DNA of 64,000 nt. It comes from Earliella scabrosa. Its lineage: Eukaryota; Basidiomycota; Agaricomycetes; Polyporales; Polyporaceae. Location: assembly GCA_022605405.1 (NCBI GenBank), contig JABYQQ010000022.1, forward strand, positions 186,001 through 250,000. The letters are read 5' to 3'. Every line of letters starts with the position of its first letter. The first letter of the stretch is position 1. Below are positions 51,732-63,281 of the stretch, piece by piece. The notes beneath the pieces were generated by a model. The model saw nothing but the letters and a program-made list of their open reading frames with translations. It ran no database searches and was not told the DNA's origin. Made by a program: the position numbers and the translations under genes.

Positions 51732-53185
51732 CCTGTCTCCATATGTGTAGCATGGCGAAGTTGGACAACTTTCGTCACAGGTGAACAAAGATCAATCCGC
51801 AAGTGTTATCAGTTGGTCAGCGTTTGAGCAGCTTGCATTCCCCAGCGGTACAAAGCACTACTCAGACTCATTCAAGACCTGTGGATCTGTGGAAGTCTCG
51901 AAAGCGGCGCAAGTCCTGTCCATACGCCGCTCGCCCACGGCCGTCCTGGCTCGTCCATTCCTTACATCCACTGTTCAGGGTGCATAGCTCTGCGAGATCT
52001 AATGTTCGCTATAAATCGTCCGTAGGCAGAGTAAAAGATTTATCTTTGAGGTACAGCGGTCAGAGCACCTGCCTAATGGGCCGGCTTGCACAGACCACTG
52101 GGGTATCTGAAGGAAACAGTGTGGCATGTGCCACCCGCATCGAGACCAGTTCGCTTTGCCGGACGGTGCACCGCTCAATGTAGGAAGACAAACCACCAAA
52201 AAGCATAACAGAGCAAGAGCCAAGGAGACATACAGGGTTACTGGGGATGGGGAAACCCGCAGACGACGATGAAGGGGACTTCTTAGAAGGTGGTGGTGCT
52301 GTGGCGGAGTGGTGAGCCGTCGTCCCAAACTGGTAATGCAGACGCTTGTTCATAACCGAACTGTGGGAACACGATCGCTTGCCGCTTTCCATCGGTGCCA
52401 CGATTGCCACCTCTTGTCGTCTCATCCAGTAAGTACCCAGATCGCGCCGTCTCGTCTTCAAAAGCGTTGCATGCGATCTGCAGTAGGACGACTCCTTCGC
52501 AATGAGCCAGAGGCATCCTCGATGGGCTGCAACGAGTCGCAACCACGCGTCGGCGATCAAACTGCACGCCCGCGTCTTGGAGAAGGAACCAGCTCGACGA
52601 TCCCCTGTGATCACGCCTCAACCCACCCTTTGATGTTTCCAAACGCACTACTATGCCTTCCACCAGGTGAATTGCCGCATACTGTCTACGCTTACTGCTG
52701 ACACGCTGTCTGACTCAAAATTGCCTTTTACGTCCACAACATAGGGAACCCCATTCTCGGCGTGACGAAAGCCTCGACCGAATCCGGCCGCTCACTTATG
52801 TTCGCCTTCCCGAGAACCCGCGCACGACCTATGCGCGTGCGTCACATCCCCACCGAGGCGCACAGATACGCACTAGAAGGTCGGCAGCACAGACTCGAGG
52901 CCAGCGTGGCGCCCGCCCGTGTTGTCCTCGGGTTGTCCATCCTTGTACTCGACATCCCGACGCACCCCCTCCGGGACATGCAAGCGAGGTCCCGGACTCA
53001 ATGAAAACGTTGCTGCAAAGGGGCCGCCATCGCCCTTCCCTGCCTGCCCACGACCCGGATATACCCAACTTAAACCCAAATCCGAACTCTCGCTCGACGC
53101 TTTAGCCCGTCATTCCCTTCCTTCACACCGAACTGCCATCGCGACACGCCTTCCTCTCGATCACCTCCCGCTGAGCCTGGCGAGG
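51732..53185. other. Upstream region of the pheromone receptor
   Basis: From about 51870 this matches 37560-38759. No CaaX-ending pheromone precursor was found by eye on either strand. The long minus frame 52060-52614 is shared in part with 38094-38276 but shows no recognisable motif. Confidence 0.5.
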
Positions 53186-55213
53186 ATGCGCATTGAGCTT
53201 CCGACAGTGTCATTTCTATGCTTGGGCCTTCTGCTCCTCCTGTCGCCCGTCTTCCTCCATTCACGCAACCTCGCAGTCATCTCGCTCGTAGCGTGGCTCG
53301 TCTTCTGCAATCTAATCAGTGGTATCAACGCCGTTGTTTGGGCAGGTAATGTCCACAATCATGCGCCCGTTTGGTGCGACATCAGTACGTCGAGATCCCG
53401 CGACGCTGCTCGCACATCCCTGTGCTGACGCGGCGATCCCGATTCCTCCAGCGACGAGAGTGCTGCTGGCCGCCCAGATGGGTCTCCCTGGATGCGCGCT
53501 CGTTCTGGCGCGGAGGCTGCGAAGATGTGCGATTGGCCAGGAAGTCGCGCAGAAGGCGTACACGCTCATGCAAGACCTTACATTCTGCCTAATCATTCCT
53601 CTCGTCTATGTCATTCTTCGTGAGTCCTCTTCCTTCTGTCTTGCCTCCTCGTACACCCTCTCTTGTTTGCGCCCATCAATTGCGCCGGTCTAGTGCAATT
53701 TTTGTGGCTACAATCACATCCTCCGCGCGCCCGATGCATTCATGATTCACGCCCCGTCCCAGATGTGATCGTCCAACCCCACCGATTCGATATCGTCGCC
53801 GACTTCGGCTGCGCCCCATCCATCTATACATCATCCGTCTCCATAATTCTGATCTGGATCCCGCCTCTCGTCATCTGTATCGCTACTCTCGCCTATGCGT
53901 TCCTCGCCATCCGCGGCCGCCTGGACGGCAGCCTGGTGTTCTTCAGCCACATGCAGGATTCCCCTCGTCTCAACATCTTTGCGTTCATACGCCCTCTCCT
54001 CACGGCTATCTCGATTGCTGTCATCGCGCTCACCGCCACGGTCTTCGCCTTGTACGCCCGGACGACGGCCGTTGGTGGGCTCAATACGTGGTCTGTGGAC
54101 TCCTGGAACGCGGTGCACGCGCACATGACGGAGGTCTTCGTTGTTCCCTCGACCTCGCGTCTCGACTTCGTCAGGATCGAGGTCGAGTGGTGGGTCGCCC
54201 CTGCGAGCTCTTTCGTACTCATTGCGATGACCATGCTGGGCCTCGTTTGCCGAGCAACGGACGACAGCTCGCGAGGTTACCAAGTGCTCATGCGTTGGTT
54301 TCGCACCACCCTCCTCCGGCAGCCGCTCCCCGATCCACTCGTTCGCACCTCGTCAAAAGGATTTCGTCCGCAGGTGATCAGCAGCACGCCGTCCTCGCCG
54401 ACCCTGGTGGGCGACAGGAAGTCTCTGTTCGACGACGTCTGGACTCCGCCGGTCGCTCCCGCGAAGGCGAAGTTGTCCCAGCTTACGCGGCTCGCGATTC
54501 CGGAGACGCCCCAATCCCAATCCTCGGCCTCGTTCTACGTTTCGCCCGACCGGGACGATCCGTTCGTGAAGTCAACCCTGACGTACATCGAGTCTCCCAC
54601 CGGGCGCGAGGCACTCGGTCTTCCACCACTCCCGCCCGCGCTCTACTCGCCGCCACCACAGCGCCCGGATCGGGCTCCATCCGCTGCACCTCCCGCGGCT
54701 CCAGTAGCTCCTACCGCGAGCGCGCCCAAGGTCGAGTCGGAGCATATGATAACGCCCGCTCGTCCTGATTCGATTCTGACGGCGCCATGGCCGCAGCCGC
54801 CGTCGTCTGTGCCCAGCTCGCCCCGGACACCCTCTCCCAAGACGAGCGTTGCCCCGATAAACGTCCATCCTCCGTCTCCCACACCGATTTTCGCTTCTTC
54901 GCACGGGTACGAGCGTCCTGCGAGCGTGATGTCCATCCCGACGAGTCTCGCGTCCTCGACGCTCAGCATGGGCGCTTATGGGCCTTACGGCTCGTACTGG
55001 GAGGATGTGGAACCGCACGTCGTCCCCTTTCAGGCGAGCGCTGCCGACACGGACACCCTGGGTCCTGGGCTGGTAGTGCCGAAGCACATCCGGAAGATGC
55101 GAAGCAGAGACGTGCTGCTGCCCCGCAGCTTGAGTGCGCGGGAGCGACGGCGGCAGGGCTCGAACGAGCTCTCGGGCGGGATCTATATGACCGTGGTGAA
55201 GGAGACAGTGTAG
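53186..55213 (+). CDS. STE3: STE3-type fungal pheromone receptor (seven-helix GPCR)
   Basis: Plasma-membrane receptor for farnesylated peptide pheromone, acting through a G protein and MAP kinase cascade. Three exons, 53186-53384, 53452-53619 and 53763-55213, give about 605 aa. Helices can be traced: TVSFLCLGLLLLLSPVFL, VISLVAWLVFCNLISGINAVVWA, VLLAAQMGLPGCALVLARRL, LMQDLTFCLIIPLVYVILHVI, VSIILIWIPPLVICIATLAYAF, LLTAISIAVIALTATVFALY and WWVAPASSFVLIAMTMLGLV. Family signatures are NAVVWAGNV, APVWCDI and HRFDIVADFGCAPSIYTSS (residues about 129-147). A long, Pro/Ser-rich cytoplasmic tail of about 300 aa follows, as in many basidiomycete receptors. The start is the Met just before helix 1. A ruined copy lies at 38.8 kb. 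Whether this is a mating-type (B locus) receptor or a non-mating paralogue cannot be told. Confidence 0.9.
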
Positions 55214-55830
55214 GCTGCTCCTCGTCACATCCTTTTCGTCGTTTCTTGGTGCTCGTCACGGTTCGCGTTTCGACTATGATCCTATGACGCCGCTTTCATC
55301 CCCGGGCCTCCAGTCTGGACTGCGATCCCTCCCATTCTCCCGTTTTCTTGACACAACCTATTTGTTGAAGCTGTATCTCCCCGCTCTTGTCTGTAGCATA
55401 CGCACCCTCTGTAGCATTGAACTGACGCCGTGTTGGCCTTGTGTTTAGACCGAGTTCGAGTGGGAGTCGATCCACGAACTAAACTGAACCGAACCGTGTG
55501 CACCTATGGGCGCTCCGCGTTTCCGTTCATGGACTGGCGCGCCTGACGCGGGGGTGACGCCACCGACTTCAACTGGTTGACCTCTCGACCGACGTCGCGA
55601 CGGACGGCGGCGGCAACAGCGACGACGACGAGGCCTCTTCTTCACGCTCTCCCGGCATGCCAGCACGCATCCACGCATAGCATTCACGCCGACCCTGACC
55701 GCACGGCCTGCACACGTCTGCCTGCGCCCGGAGCCTGTGCTTCTTATTAGCCTCTCTGCGTCCACACGACTTGCACACGACCCGCAATCCACGACCCTCT
55801 CCTCTCCTCAGCTATCGTCTCCCACTCGAA

Positions 55831-57553
55831 ATGCCCAATCAGGCTGCGGAAGCTGGGCCCTCCAGTCGCTCGATTCCAACGAGGAGCTTGCCTGTACAGA
55901 ACGCAGCTGCGTACTCGGATGGAGAACAGGAGGTGGACGACTTCGAGGGGTCAGGGAGCGAGCTTGAGGGCGAGTACGACAGTGAGTCCGCCGGTCAGGA
56001 GTACCACGATGCCCTCCCTGCGCGGCCGGACGTCAAGGGCAAAGCTCCTGCGACGGCGCCGAAGCGGGCCCCTACCACACCGTCGACCGTGACGAAGAAG
56101 AGCAGCGCGTGGGCGGACTTGGACCTCTCCATCATCGTCGCCCTCGTCTCGCCCATCGGAAACTGGCTCACGGGCGGAGACCATATCAAGAACGTCTTCC
56201 TCATCGTCCTTCTCATCTTCTACTTGCACCAGATTATCGAGAGTACGTCCTCTACCCTCTTTGTTGTGGAACACTTTGGTTGAGCTGACTATATGCGCAG
56301 TTCCTTGGCAGCTATACCTTGCTGCTCGGCCTCGGAAGTCTGGTCGCAAAGTTCCCACCGTCCGGGAAGACGAAGACGAGAAGGTCGCCTACCTCACTGG
56401 TCTAGCTCAGGGCGAGCTCCAGCGCAGCGAGATATGCTACCTTGCACTCGCAATCGTCTCTCCATTTGTCGGCGCCATCTTCCTACGTCACGTCCTGAAC
56501 GCTCTCGGTGACGGCAATGCCCTGACCTGGTTCAGTACCACCTTGTTTGTCCTCGCCACCGGCATCCGGCCCTGGTCGCACCTCATCAACCGCCTAAAGG
56601 ACCGCACCCGGGAACTTCACACTGCCCTTCACTACCCTGATGAAGAGTCGCTTGTTCATCTCTACGAACAGTCGGAGCGGAAGCTTCACGCGACCCTCAA
56701 GCGCGTCGACGGGCTCGAACGAGAGCTCGTGACTCTCCGGGAGAGCCTCAGGCGGCTCGAGCAGCTCCGTGAGGTCTGCGACGACCTAACTGAGATACTC
56801 GGTGACGTCGAGCGCACCGCGAAGCGGAACGATCGCAAGGCGGACGCCCACCGGGCTGCTCAGAACGTCCGCCTCACGGCCGTCGAGCAGGCGCTGGTCC
56901 AGTTCGAGGAACGGCGCAAGCGCGATGTGGCTGCGTTCGAGGCGGCAGGGATCCGCCTTCCCCCGAGCGACGTGCTGTTGAAGCAAGCCCGGTCGTCGCT
57001 TGCCACCCTCGTCGACAAGCTCCTCTACATTCCCCGCGCGATCCTTCTCCTCGGGCTCGAGGACCCGTACGACGCGCACCAGCGCAAGGAAGGGCTGCAC
57101 CTCAACCTACCTATGAACGGGCTCGGGAACGGAAGCGGCAACGGGAACGGGAACGGGAGCACGAACGGTAATGGTCCCAGCTCGCTTCAGCCGCGCATCC
57201 GCAGTCCTGACCGCGAGAAGCACCTGGCGCACCTCGCCCCACGCCTCGAGACCATCCCCGAGGCTGAGGACTCGGACTCGGACGGTACCTTTGTCTCGGA
57301 CCGCGAGGGCCCTTCTACGCCCGGCGCTGGTGCGACGTCCCCCCGCAAGGCTTTGGCGAGGAGCAAGAGCGGGGGGAGCAGCGGTGCGTCGGAGGCTGGG
57401 CTCAAATCTGGCAGGGATGTGAAAGCGCCAGAGGGGACGAGACGGGTGATGTTTGAGTATGTGCAGGGCGCGGTGCTCTGGCCGTACCGGTTCAGTGTTC
57501 GCGTGCTCGTCGCTGTCGTTCCTCCCGTGCAGCACATCGTTCCCCGACTGTAA
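55831..57553 (+). CDS. Unidentified membrane protein with coiled coil
   Basis: Two exons, 55831-56242 and 56301-57553 (58 bp phase-1 intron), give about 554 aa. The N-terminal 90 residues are acidic and low complexity. Hydrophobic segments follow: LSIIVALVSPIGNWL with NVFLIVLLIFYLHQII, then ICYLALAIVSPFVGAIFL, then ALTWFSTTLFVLATGI. A predicted coiled coil spans residues about 245-300 (EQSERKLHATLKRVDGLERELV onward). A Gly-Asn repeat (57116-57176) and a charged Ser-rich region precede a final hydrophobic stretch (VLVAVVPPVQHIV). I do not recognise the family. It is head to tail with the receptor, 0.6 kb downstream, and both genes have been copied together elsewhere in the window, so they form a linked block. 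55214-55830 between them shows no gene. Confidence 0.8.
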
Positions 57554-58161
57554 GGCGACTTCTCTTTCCCTTCGTACTCCGTCCCTGGACCTCTTGGACC
57601 TGAGCACCCGGTTGCTTCCCTGTTCTTCCTCTTCATCCGCGTTCCCCGAATTCGCTTCCTTTCTACGGTCCTCGCATGTCCACTGCAACGTTACTCGGCT
57701 CAATTCTTTTGCTTTGATGATTGTGTGTATTGTCTTCGTGTATAGTAGTATCCCCCTCCCCGGCCGTATCGGTGTTGTAGCTATCCGTCATCGTCTCGTT
57801 CTCCGCGTCATAACGTATCGTAGATATTCTGTATGCGTCTTGCGACCGCTCGTAATCGTATCGTCGAGTTTCCTCGGGCTCATGGGCCGCATAGTATTAG
57901 TAGTCATGCAGCAGTCGAGGCTCATTTTTGTCAATGTATTGCTTGGGCTGTGAAACGCGTATGGTTCCAAGATGCGTAGGCTTTTGATAAGTCAAATCCC
58001 TTCATCAGTCAGTCCGATTTTCCATGAAGTTTTGTTAAGGACGGATGCCCCCTCGCAAGATTCGCGTTGTTCCAAGGCCAGAGTATCGCACCAGTGGGAC
58101 CGGAGCTCACGCGGGTCACTAGTAGGTGACGCCGATAGAGCAGAGGCCCTATAGAATTGCA
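57554..58161. other. 3' flank, no gene seen
   Basis: T-rich sequence with short frames only, probably the 3' untranslated region of the preceding gene followed by intergenic DNA. Confidence 0.5.
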
Positions 58162-58971
58162 TTAAGCCTGCACCATATACACATGGTCACTGAGACCGAG
58201 AATCACGAGAAGGAGGGGAGGCACGGAAGCAGGAATACATGTTGCGCGAGACGTCGTTGATGGAAGGAGGCTGAGCTGAGCGAAGGCCATGGCGAGTCCT
58301 CGTCCTCCGAGCCAGTACGCATCGACCAGCAGGCCTAGTGCGCGTATGTCTCCAGTGAACCCTTCAGACGTCCTCTCGAGATTCATGCGGACGTGCGTTC
58401 AGGGCTTCGTACCCACGGCAAGTGCAGCCTGCAGCGCGCGCCTGGAATGAATCCCGGTGAGAACGATCAACAACGCACAAACCTGCATAGCTCGGTGCTG
58501 CTACTTACCGAGTTGACAGCATCGACCAGCACGGACTTGTCGTGCGGAGAGGGAAAACGTGCGGCGGCGGAATCGCGCTGTAGAGCTACGAATCGCGCAT
58601 CCTGGATACCTTTCTCCCCTCCCGCACGCCCTCGATGGAACGACAGAGCATGACCGATGACCCGCGGAAGACCGTACGAGCCGGTCCGCTGTCAGACAGT
58701 CAGCACGAGGGATAAATTATCCTGAGATTTGAGCATAAGCTCACCGAGGTAGATGATACCAAACACGAAGGTCATCATGAAGATGTCGAGCCCCACCGAG
58801 AGAGGGAACCGGGGTCTGAAGGGGCGACAGTCCAGCTGTGGGCCCCCGTGAACGAAGAGAGAGGGAGTCGGGTGGACGGGTGGGATGCCACACCTGCCCG
58901 GCCGGCACCAACGACGTGGCCAGTGCTCCCCATGAGAGATTGATTTGATACGGGTTGAAGAGCTGGGTCAT
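58162..58971 (-). other. Possible small multi-exon gene or relic (minus strand)
   Basis: Three short coding-like pieces lie in order: 58971-about 58894 (MTQLFNPYQINLSWGALATSLV), 58796-58742 (GLDIFMMTFVFGIIYLG before a GTGAGC donor), and about 58570-58510 (RFPSPHDKSVLVDAVNS before GTAAGT). The first two look like the start of a small membrane protein. The frame could not be joined with confidence through to 58162. The first ATG is only 24 bp beyond the stop codon of the HET gene, which is unusually tight and argues against an independent promoter. Confidence 0.3.
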
Positions 58972-58995
58972 GACCAGGGGTTGAGTGCGCCGTCC

Positions 58996-60885
58996 CTAGG
59001 GCTCGGACCAGTTTCGCTCTCTGCTCAACCGGGCTGCCATGTAAGGATCATGGTAGTGTATTTTCGTTAGAGTGAGGGTCGGCGAGTGTGCGCGCTGGGT
59101 AAATCCCAGCGTGATCTGGGTGTTATGGTCGAGCACGAAGGTCTTCTCTAGGCTTGGGCCCCAGGTCAAGATGTGGTCATCCGGGCATTTGTGATAATGA
59201 TAAGTACCGAACATGAAAAGTTCAGCACACCAAGTGACATGAGCCCATAGACAACCTGGGACTTCAAGTTGGTGTTCTGGAGATGACACAGCTGAGGATT
59301 TGGTTACGGTTGTGGGCTTGGACTTCGTGCATTTCCCGAACCCGAATTTCACAATCCTTGTTATGTCCCGGCAATCCAGCGTGATGGTCAGTGGCAGGTC
59401 TCCCGTCCATGGTAGCGTCTCGTTTTGGAGATGAACCTTAGTCGCGCCCAGCTGTTCCGCCAGGCTGGCGACGAGGTGTTCCGGTACACGGAGTGGCGAA
59501 TGCTGCATGTGATTCATGGGAATATAGATGGGCATCTGTCTGGTCCGGCGGAGATCTCGCATGAGGTCCGTGAGGTAGACATCTTGCCACGTTACGCGAA
59601 GTGCGCCTGGTAGAACGCCGGAGGCGGACTTCGAGCCTACAACCATTCTAGGATTGCGAACGGTGTATCGGGGACGCGTAGAAGTGAAAGGGGGATCATC
59701 AAAGCGACGCAGCCACAGGTACAGCCGATCAGTTGAATGCCCTGCCCTGGTGGTCCAGAATAAGTCCGCCAGCAGGAGCCCTTCGATCTTCAGAACAGGA
59801 ATACGAGCCAGGACGCCGTAAGGCGTGACACTGAAGGTGATGAGACTGTCTTCACCGAACTGTACACGAAAGGTTTATTCAGTGAACTCTCATTGTCAAT
59901 GGGAGTTCCAGTTACTCACATTATCAAAGCCTTTCGGATAAAGGCCATCCACCGGAGGAGCGTAACAAACGTCAGAGCCCCAGAAGTCAGCAGGACTAAC
60001 TGCGAAAATGGACGCATTCTCCGAATCCGATCCGTCCGATGTGTCCACAGCTCTCTGAGCTGGCATTATCCGAACTGTGTCCCAGGGAACGCGGAAGCCC
60101 CAGGCAAAGAGAGTAGTGTCGGGTGACTGCTTCATAATCTCCCCTTGAAGGCGCCGGAATGCCTTCCGTCCCTCGCCGTAGAGCGTCGGCATGCTGATGT
60201 CAAAAATGCCTAGCAGGGAGTACGCCTCATCTTCTACTCGCGTTGTTTGCCGGTCAGCTGCCCAGGACATCCTCTGAGCGATACTGAAATCATGTGGGTC
60301 GCTCTCCAGTCGGAGAATGGAAGCGGGGATCCTGGTGATCTCCTCCAATAGGTCGGCATGCTCCGCTCTTGACCCCAGGGACTTCCAACTCCTAGACAGG
60401 AAGTAGAGGACGCGCGGTGCAATCAGCTCCTGCAATGTCCATCCTCTTCTGTGCCATCGGCTGGCCACAAACGGTCCCTCCGGAGTGGGCCCCAACGGTA
60501 ACATCTTGGGGACGGTGAAGGCGTCTTGCGAGGGGACATCCTGGAGGTAGGCGTAGCATACGTGCGCGAGGGTGTAATAATGGAACATGGAGTTGATCGC
60601 CTCCGAGAGCTCTGCGCTGCTCGTTTTGTCGATGCAGCAGGTGTCAATCCACACCCACTTGTAGTCCTCGCCCTCCGCGACCTCACAGAACTTCCTGATC
60701 TTCCGAGATATGAGCTTCCTGCGGTCATGATCTGAAACGTTCTCTCGGCTGTTGATCTCCTGAAGCTGCTGAAAGGATTGCTCATCGTGGTCCCACACAT
60801 GCGAGAGAATGGCATAGCCGCCGGGGACGTTCTCGGGGGAGAGGAAGTAGTGCAACCGCAAGGTGCTCGTCTTGACAACCCACAT
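58996..60885 (-). CDS. HET-domain protein, divergent copy H8
   Basis: Minus strand, two exons: 60885-59920 and 59859-58996 (60 bp phase-0 intron), about 609 aa. The same intron position and phase as in H1-H6 proves common origin. HET motifs are YAILSHVWD, WIDTCCIDKTSSAE, SRWHRRGWTLQELIAP and VEDEAYSLLGIFDISMPTLYGEG. The C-terminal half keeps TLPWTGDLPLTITLD and the altered motif GTYHYHKCPDDHILTWG. The frame has nine more codons upstream (Met at 60912), but alignment to the paralogues favours the Met-Trp start. It lacks the conserved leader and the acceptor-6 nt-ATG arrangement of the plus-strand copies. It resembles H3/H5 slightly more than H1/H4 and may be the ancestral single copy. Confidence 0.88.
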
Positions 60886-60912
60886 GGCGGGAGCGGATAA
60901 ACGTGGGCCCAA

Positions 60913-63281
60913 TCCTGACTGCGAACGGCAGAGTCTGATCGATGGAAGATGGCCCCCGGGGAGCGTATACAGGAACAGGTAGACCGTCTGGGGCTGAGGG
61001 TGGATGTTCTCCTATTCGAATGAGTGTCAGAGAAGTGAGGCACAAAAGAGAGCGACGAACACGTACGAGGAGAGGATGTGGGAGATCGACAGTATAGAAC
61101 ACGGACACCAGTAAGAGGTCTTATATCTATGGACGGATGAGAAGGCGGTGTGGCTGGGAACCCTGGACCACAATCCGATGCATGGCGCAGGCCGAGCCGA
61201 TGACACTGGCATCAAAGAACACTAACACTAGATGACATATACGTAGCTCAACTGGGCGGCACACTGTTCAGGCACGATTGGGACAGCCACGAAGTCGAAT
61301 TTTAGAGGCATCGGTGAGGACACAAGGAACACGAACAGAAACAGGAGGCATGAGAATTCTGTGAAATGGTGTCTGAAGTCAACGGACGCGTTTTAGGCAG
61401 ACCGATTTTAGCGGCAATCGCAACGTGCGCGTTACGACGCGTCATGATACAGTATAGTGACAGGGCGCTTGTCGACTCAGTAGGTCTTGACGGACCCGCC
61501 ACCATTGTACGACACGTCTAACTTCCGTCTGCAGTCTGTGGCCCAGTATGCGGGGTCACAAGTAGTGTGAGGAGCCTGTTAAATCGACCAGGAGTAGACA
61601 GATGGTTGCAACTCACCATGAGGCGACAAGATATGGGCCATCCAGCACTGCGCTCTGCAACGTCGGCGAGGACCCCGATAGATCGCGCTCGGAAACTGCG
61701 TAAAGCGCACCTGGGAAGATGGGAGCACCGTGACAGTATTTGAGCGAATGCGGAGTTGTAGCGAGAGCCTATCGAGGCGCGCTTCGAGCGTCGGCTTCAC
61801 GAATACAGCGGAGACGATTACGCGGCGCAGAGTGGGTCAGAGAAGGTATATTCGGATCGAGTGAGTCTGAAGAGCGCGACAGGACAACTATATGACCATG
61901 GGCGAGGAGGAAGAAGAGGGAGGAGACCTGACGGGTGCCACACTCGGGCGGCCACACGTTCGGGCATGACGTGTATGAGATGGAGGACGAGTATGGTTGA
62001 AGAGGTGTCGGAGCATACAAGACGGGTTGGGTGTCGGGGCTGGGTTTGCGGTGCCATCTGCTGTGCAAGGTGGTAGTATTCGATGATCTGTCTTGCGGGG
62101 ATGTTCAATAAGGAGAGAGCGTCGGGCTGCCCGGATGGAGGGAGCCTGGTCAACCATTAATATGGCAATCGAGCGAAGTGGCTCGTCTCCTCGTTGGAAG
62201 GCTGACATTGTCTGGAGCGTCGGGCTCCGAACAGTCTTGCAGCAGCCCTCTCAAGGCGATTCCCCACACTTGAGCCCATCGAAACACTGACTATCGCTGA
62301 CAATGATCTGGACTCACCCCATCGCTCGTACTGCCCACAGCCCTCGCGAACAGAATGTGCACACCGTCTCTGGCCCTGTACAAACCTTGGCCCCGTATTG
62401 TTTCCGTAATCATGAAGCACTCAGCAGGAAGACTCGGAGTGTTGATGGAACGGCTCGAAAGTTGAGTGTGTGCGCCCTCGGAGTCTTGACAGCTCGAGCC
62501 GGGCCGTTGGAGGCGAGTAAAAGACTGTCAAGAGTGCGACGCGTAAATTTCGTCAAGCGCATAGGCACATGGGACCGAAGGGGAGGTCGACAGCGAGATG
62601 GCTGGATGACGAGACGAGGCCGCCCGAGCTCCCCGAGCGCCGAGCCCCTGAGCAGTCGGCACAGCCACATCGCATCCCGCTGACGTAGCTCGTTCCCATT
62701 CTGCCACTATGTTCAACATCTGCAGCTTGACGCATACATGGTAACCACACAACCTGTAGGCCTGTTTATTGGCTCATGATTCCTTCTGAGCTTTGGGTCC
62801 TCCACGACTGCGGCTGAAGTCGCTGGCTTCGACATATTCACTAGGCTTCTGTGTCCGGGGATCCAGCCCGGCGACAAGGGTGAGTCACTCGAGATTCGCA
62901 ATACCTGGTATGCATGCTCATGACACATCCGACTCGGGACTCCCCTACAGCTCTCTCTCTCGCTTTTCCAATATCGATAGATCCGCCTGTGTGCGAGATG
63001 CTCATCCGAACTTTCAACTCTTCTCGGAGCATTCGTCACCGCCGGATGTCCTATAATGGGAAGCCGACATCTGTCGGCTCTGAAGAGGGTCTGTCGGGAA
63101 CTGCCTATTTGTGAGTGAACCGACACTACAGGTTACCCGACGACAATTCATATCCGCATGCCAGCCCGCCTTGCCCCTATGTCGGGCGCACATATAAACC
63201 TCCCCAATTCCTCCGTAAGTCCTCACCAATACCCACCTCTCCCACATACATCTCTCGTACACGACTACTCACGACCGTATC
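60913..63281. other. Intergenic, no gene supported
   Basis: Only short overlapping frames are present. The minus frame 61818-62153 (reads PDALSLLNIPARQIIEYYHLAQQ) looks mildly coding-like but could not be extended by plausible introns. The first few hundred bases are presumably the promoter of H8 and the last few hundred that of the gene at 63282. Confidence 0.45.

Noticed and set aside
52060..52614. 184 aa minus-strand frame, partly repeated at 38094-38276
   Set aside because: Similarity is explained by duplication of the receptor upstream region; no motif, and the left copy is only 60 aa.
51740..58161. Search for a pheromone precursor (short frame ending in a CaaX box)
   Set aside because: No convincing Cys-aliphatic-aliphatic-X stop was found by eye on either strand; a systematic small-ORF scan would be needed, so none is claimed.
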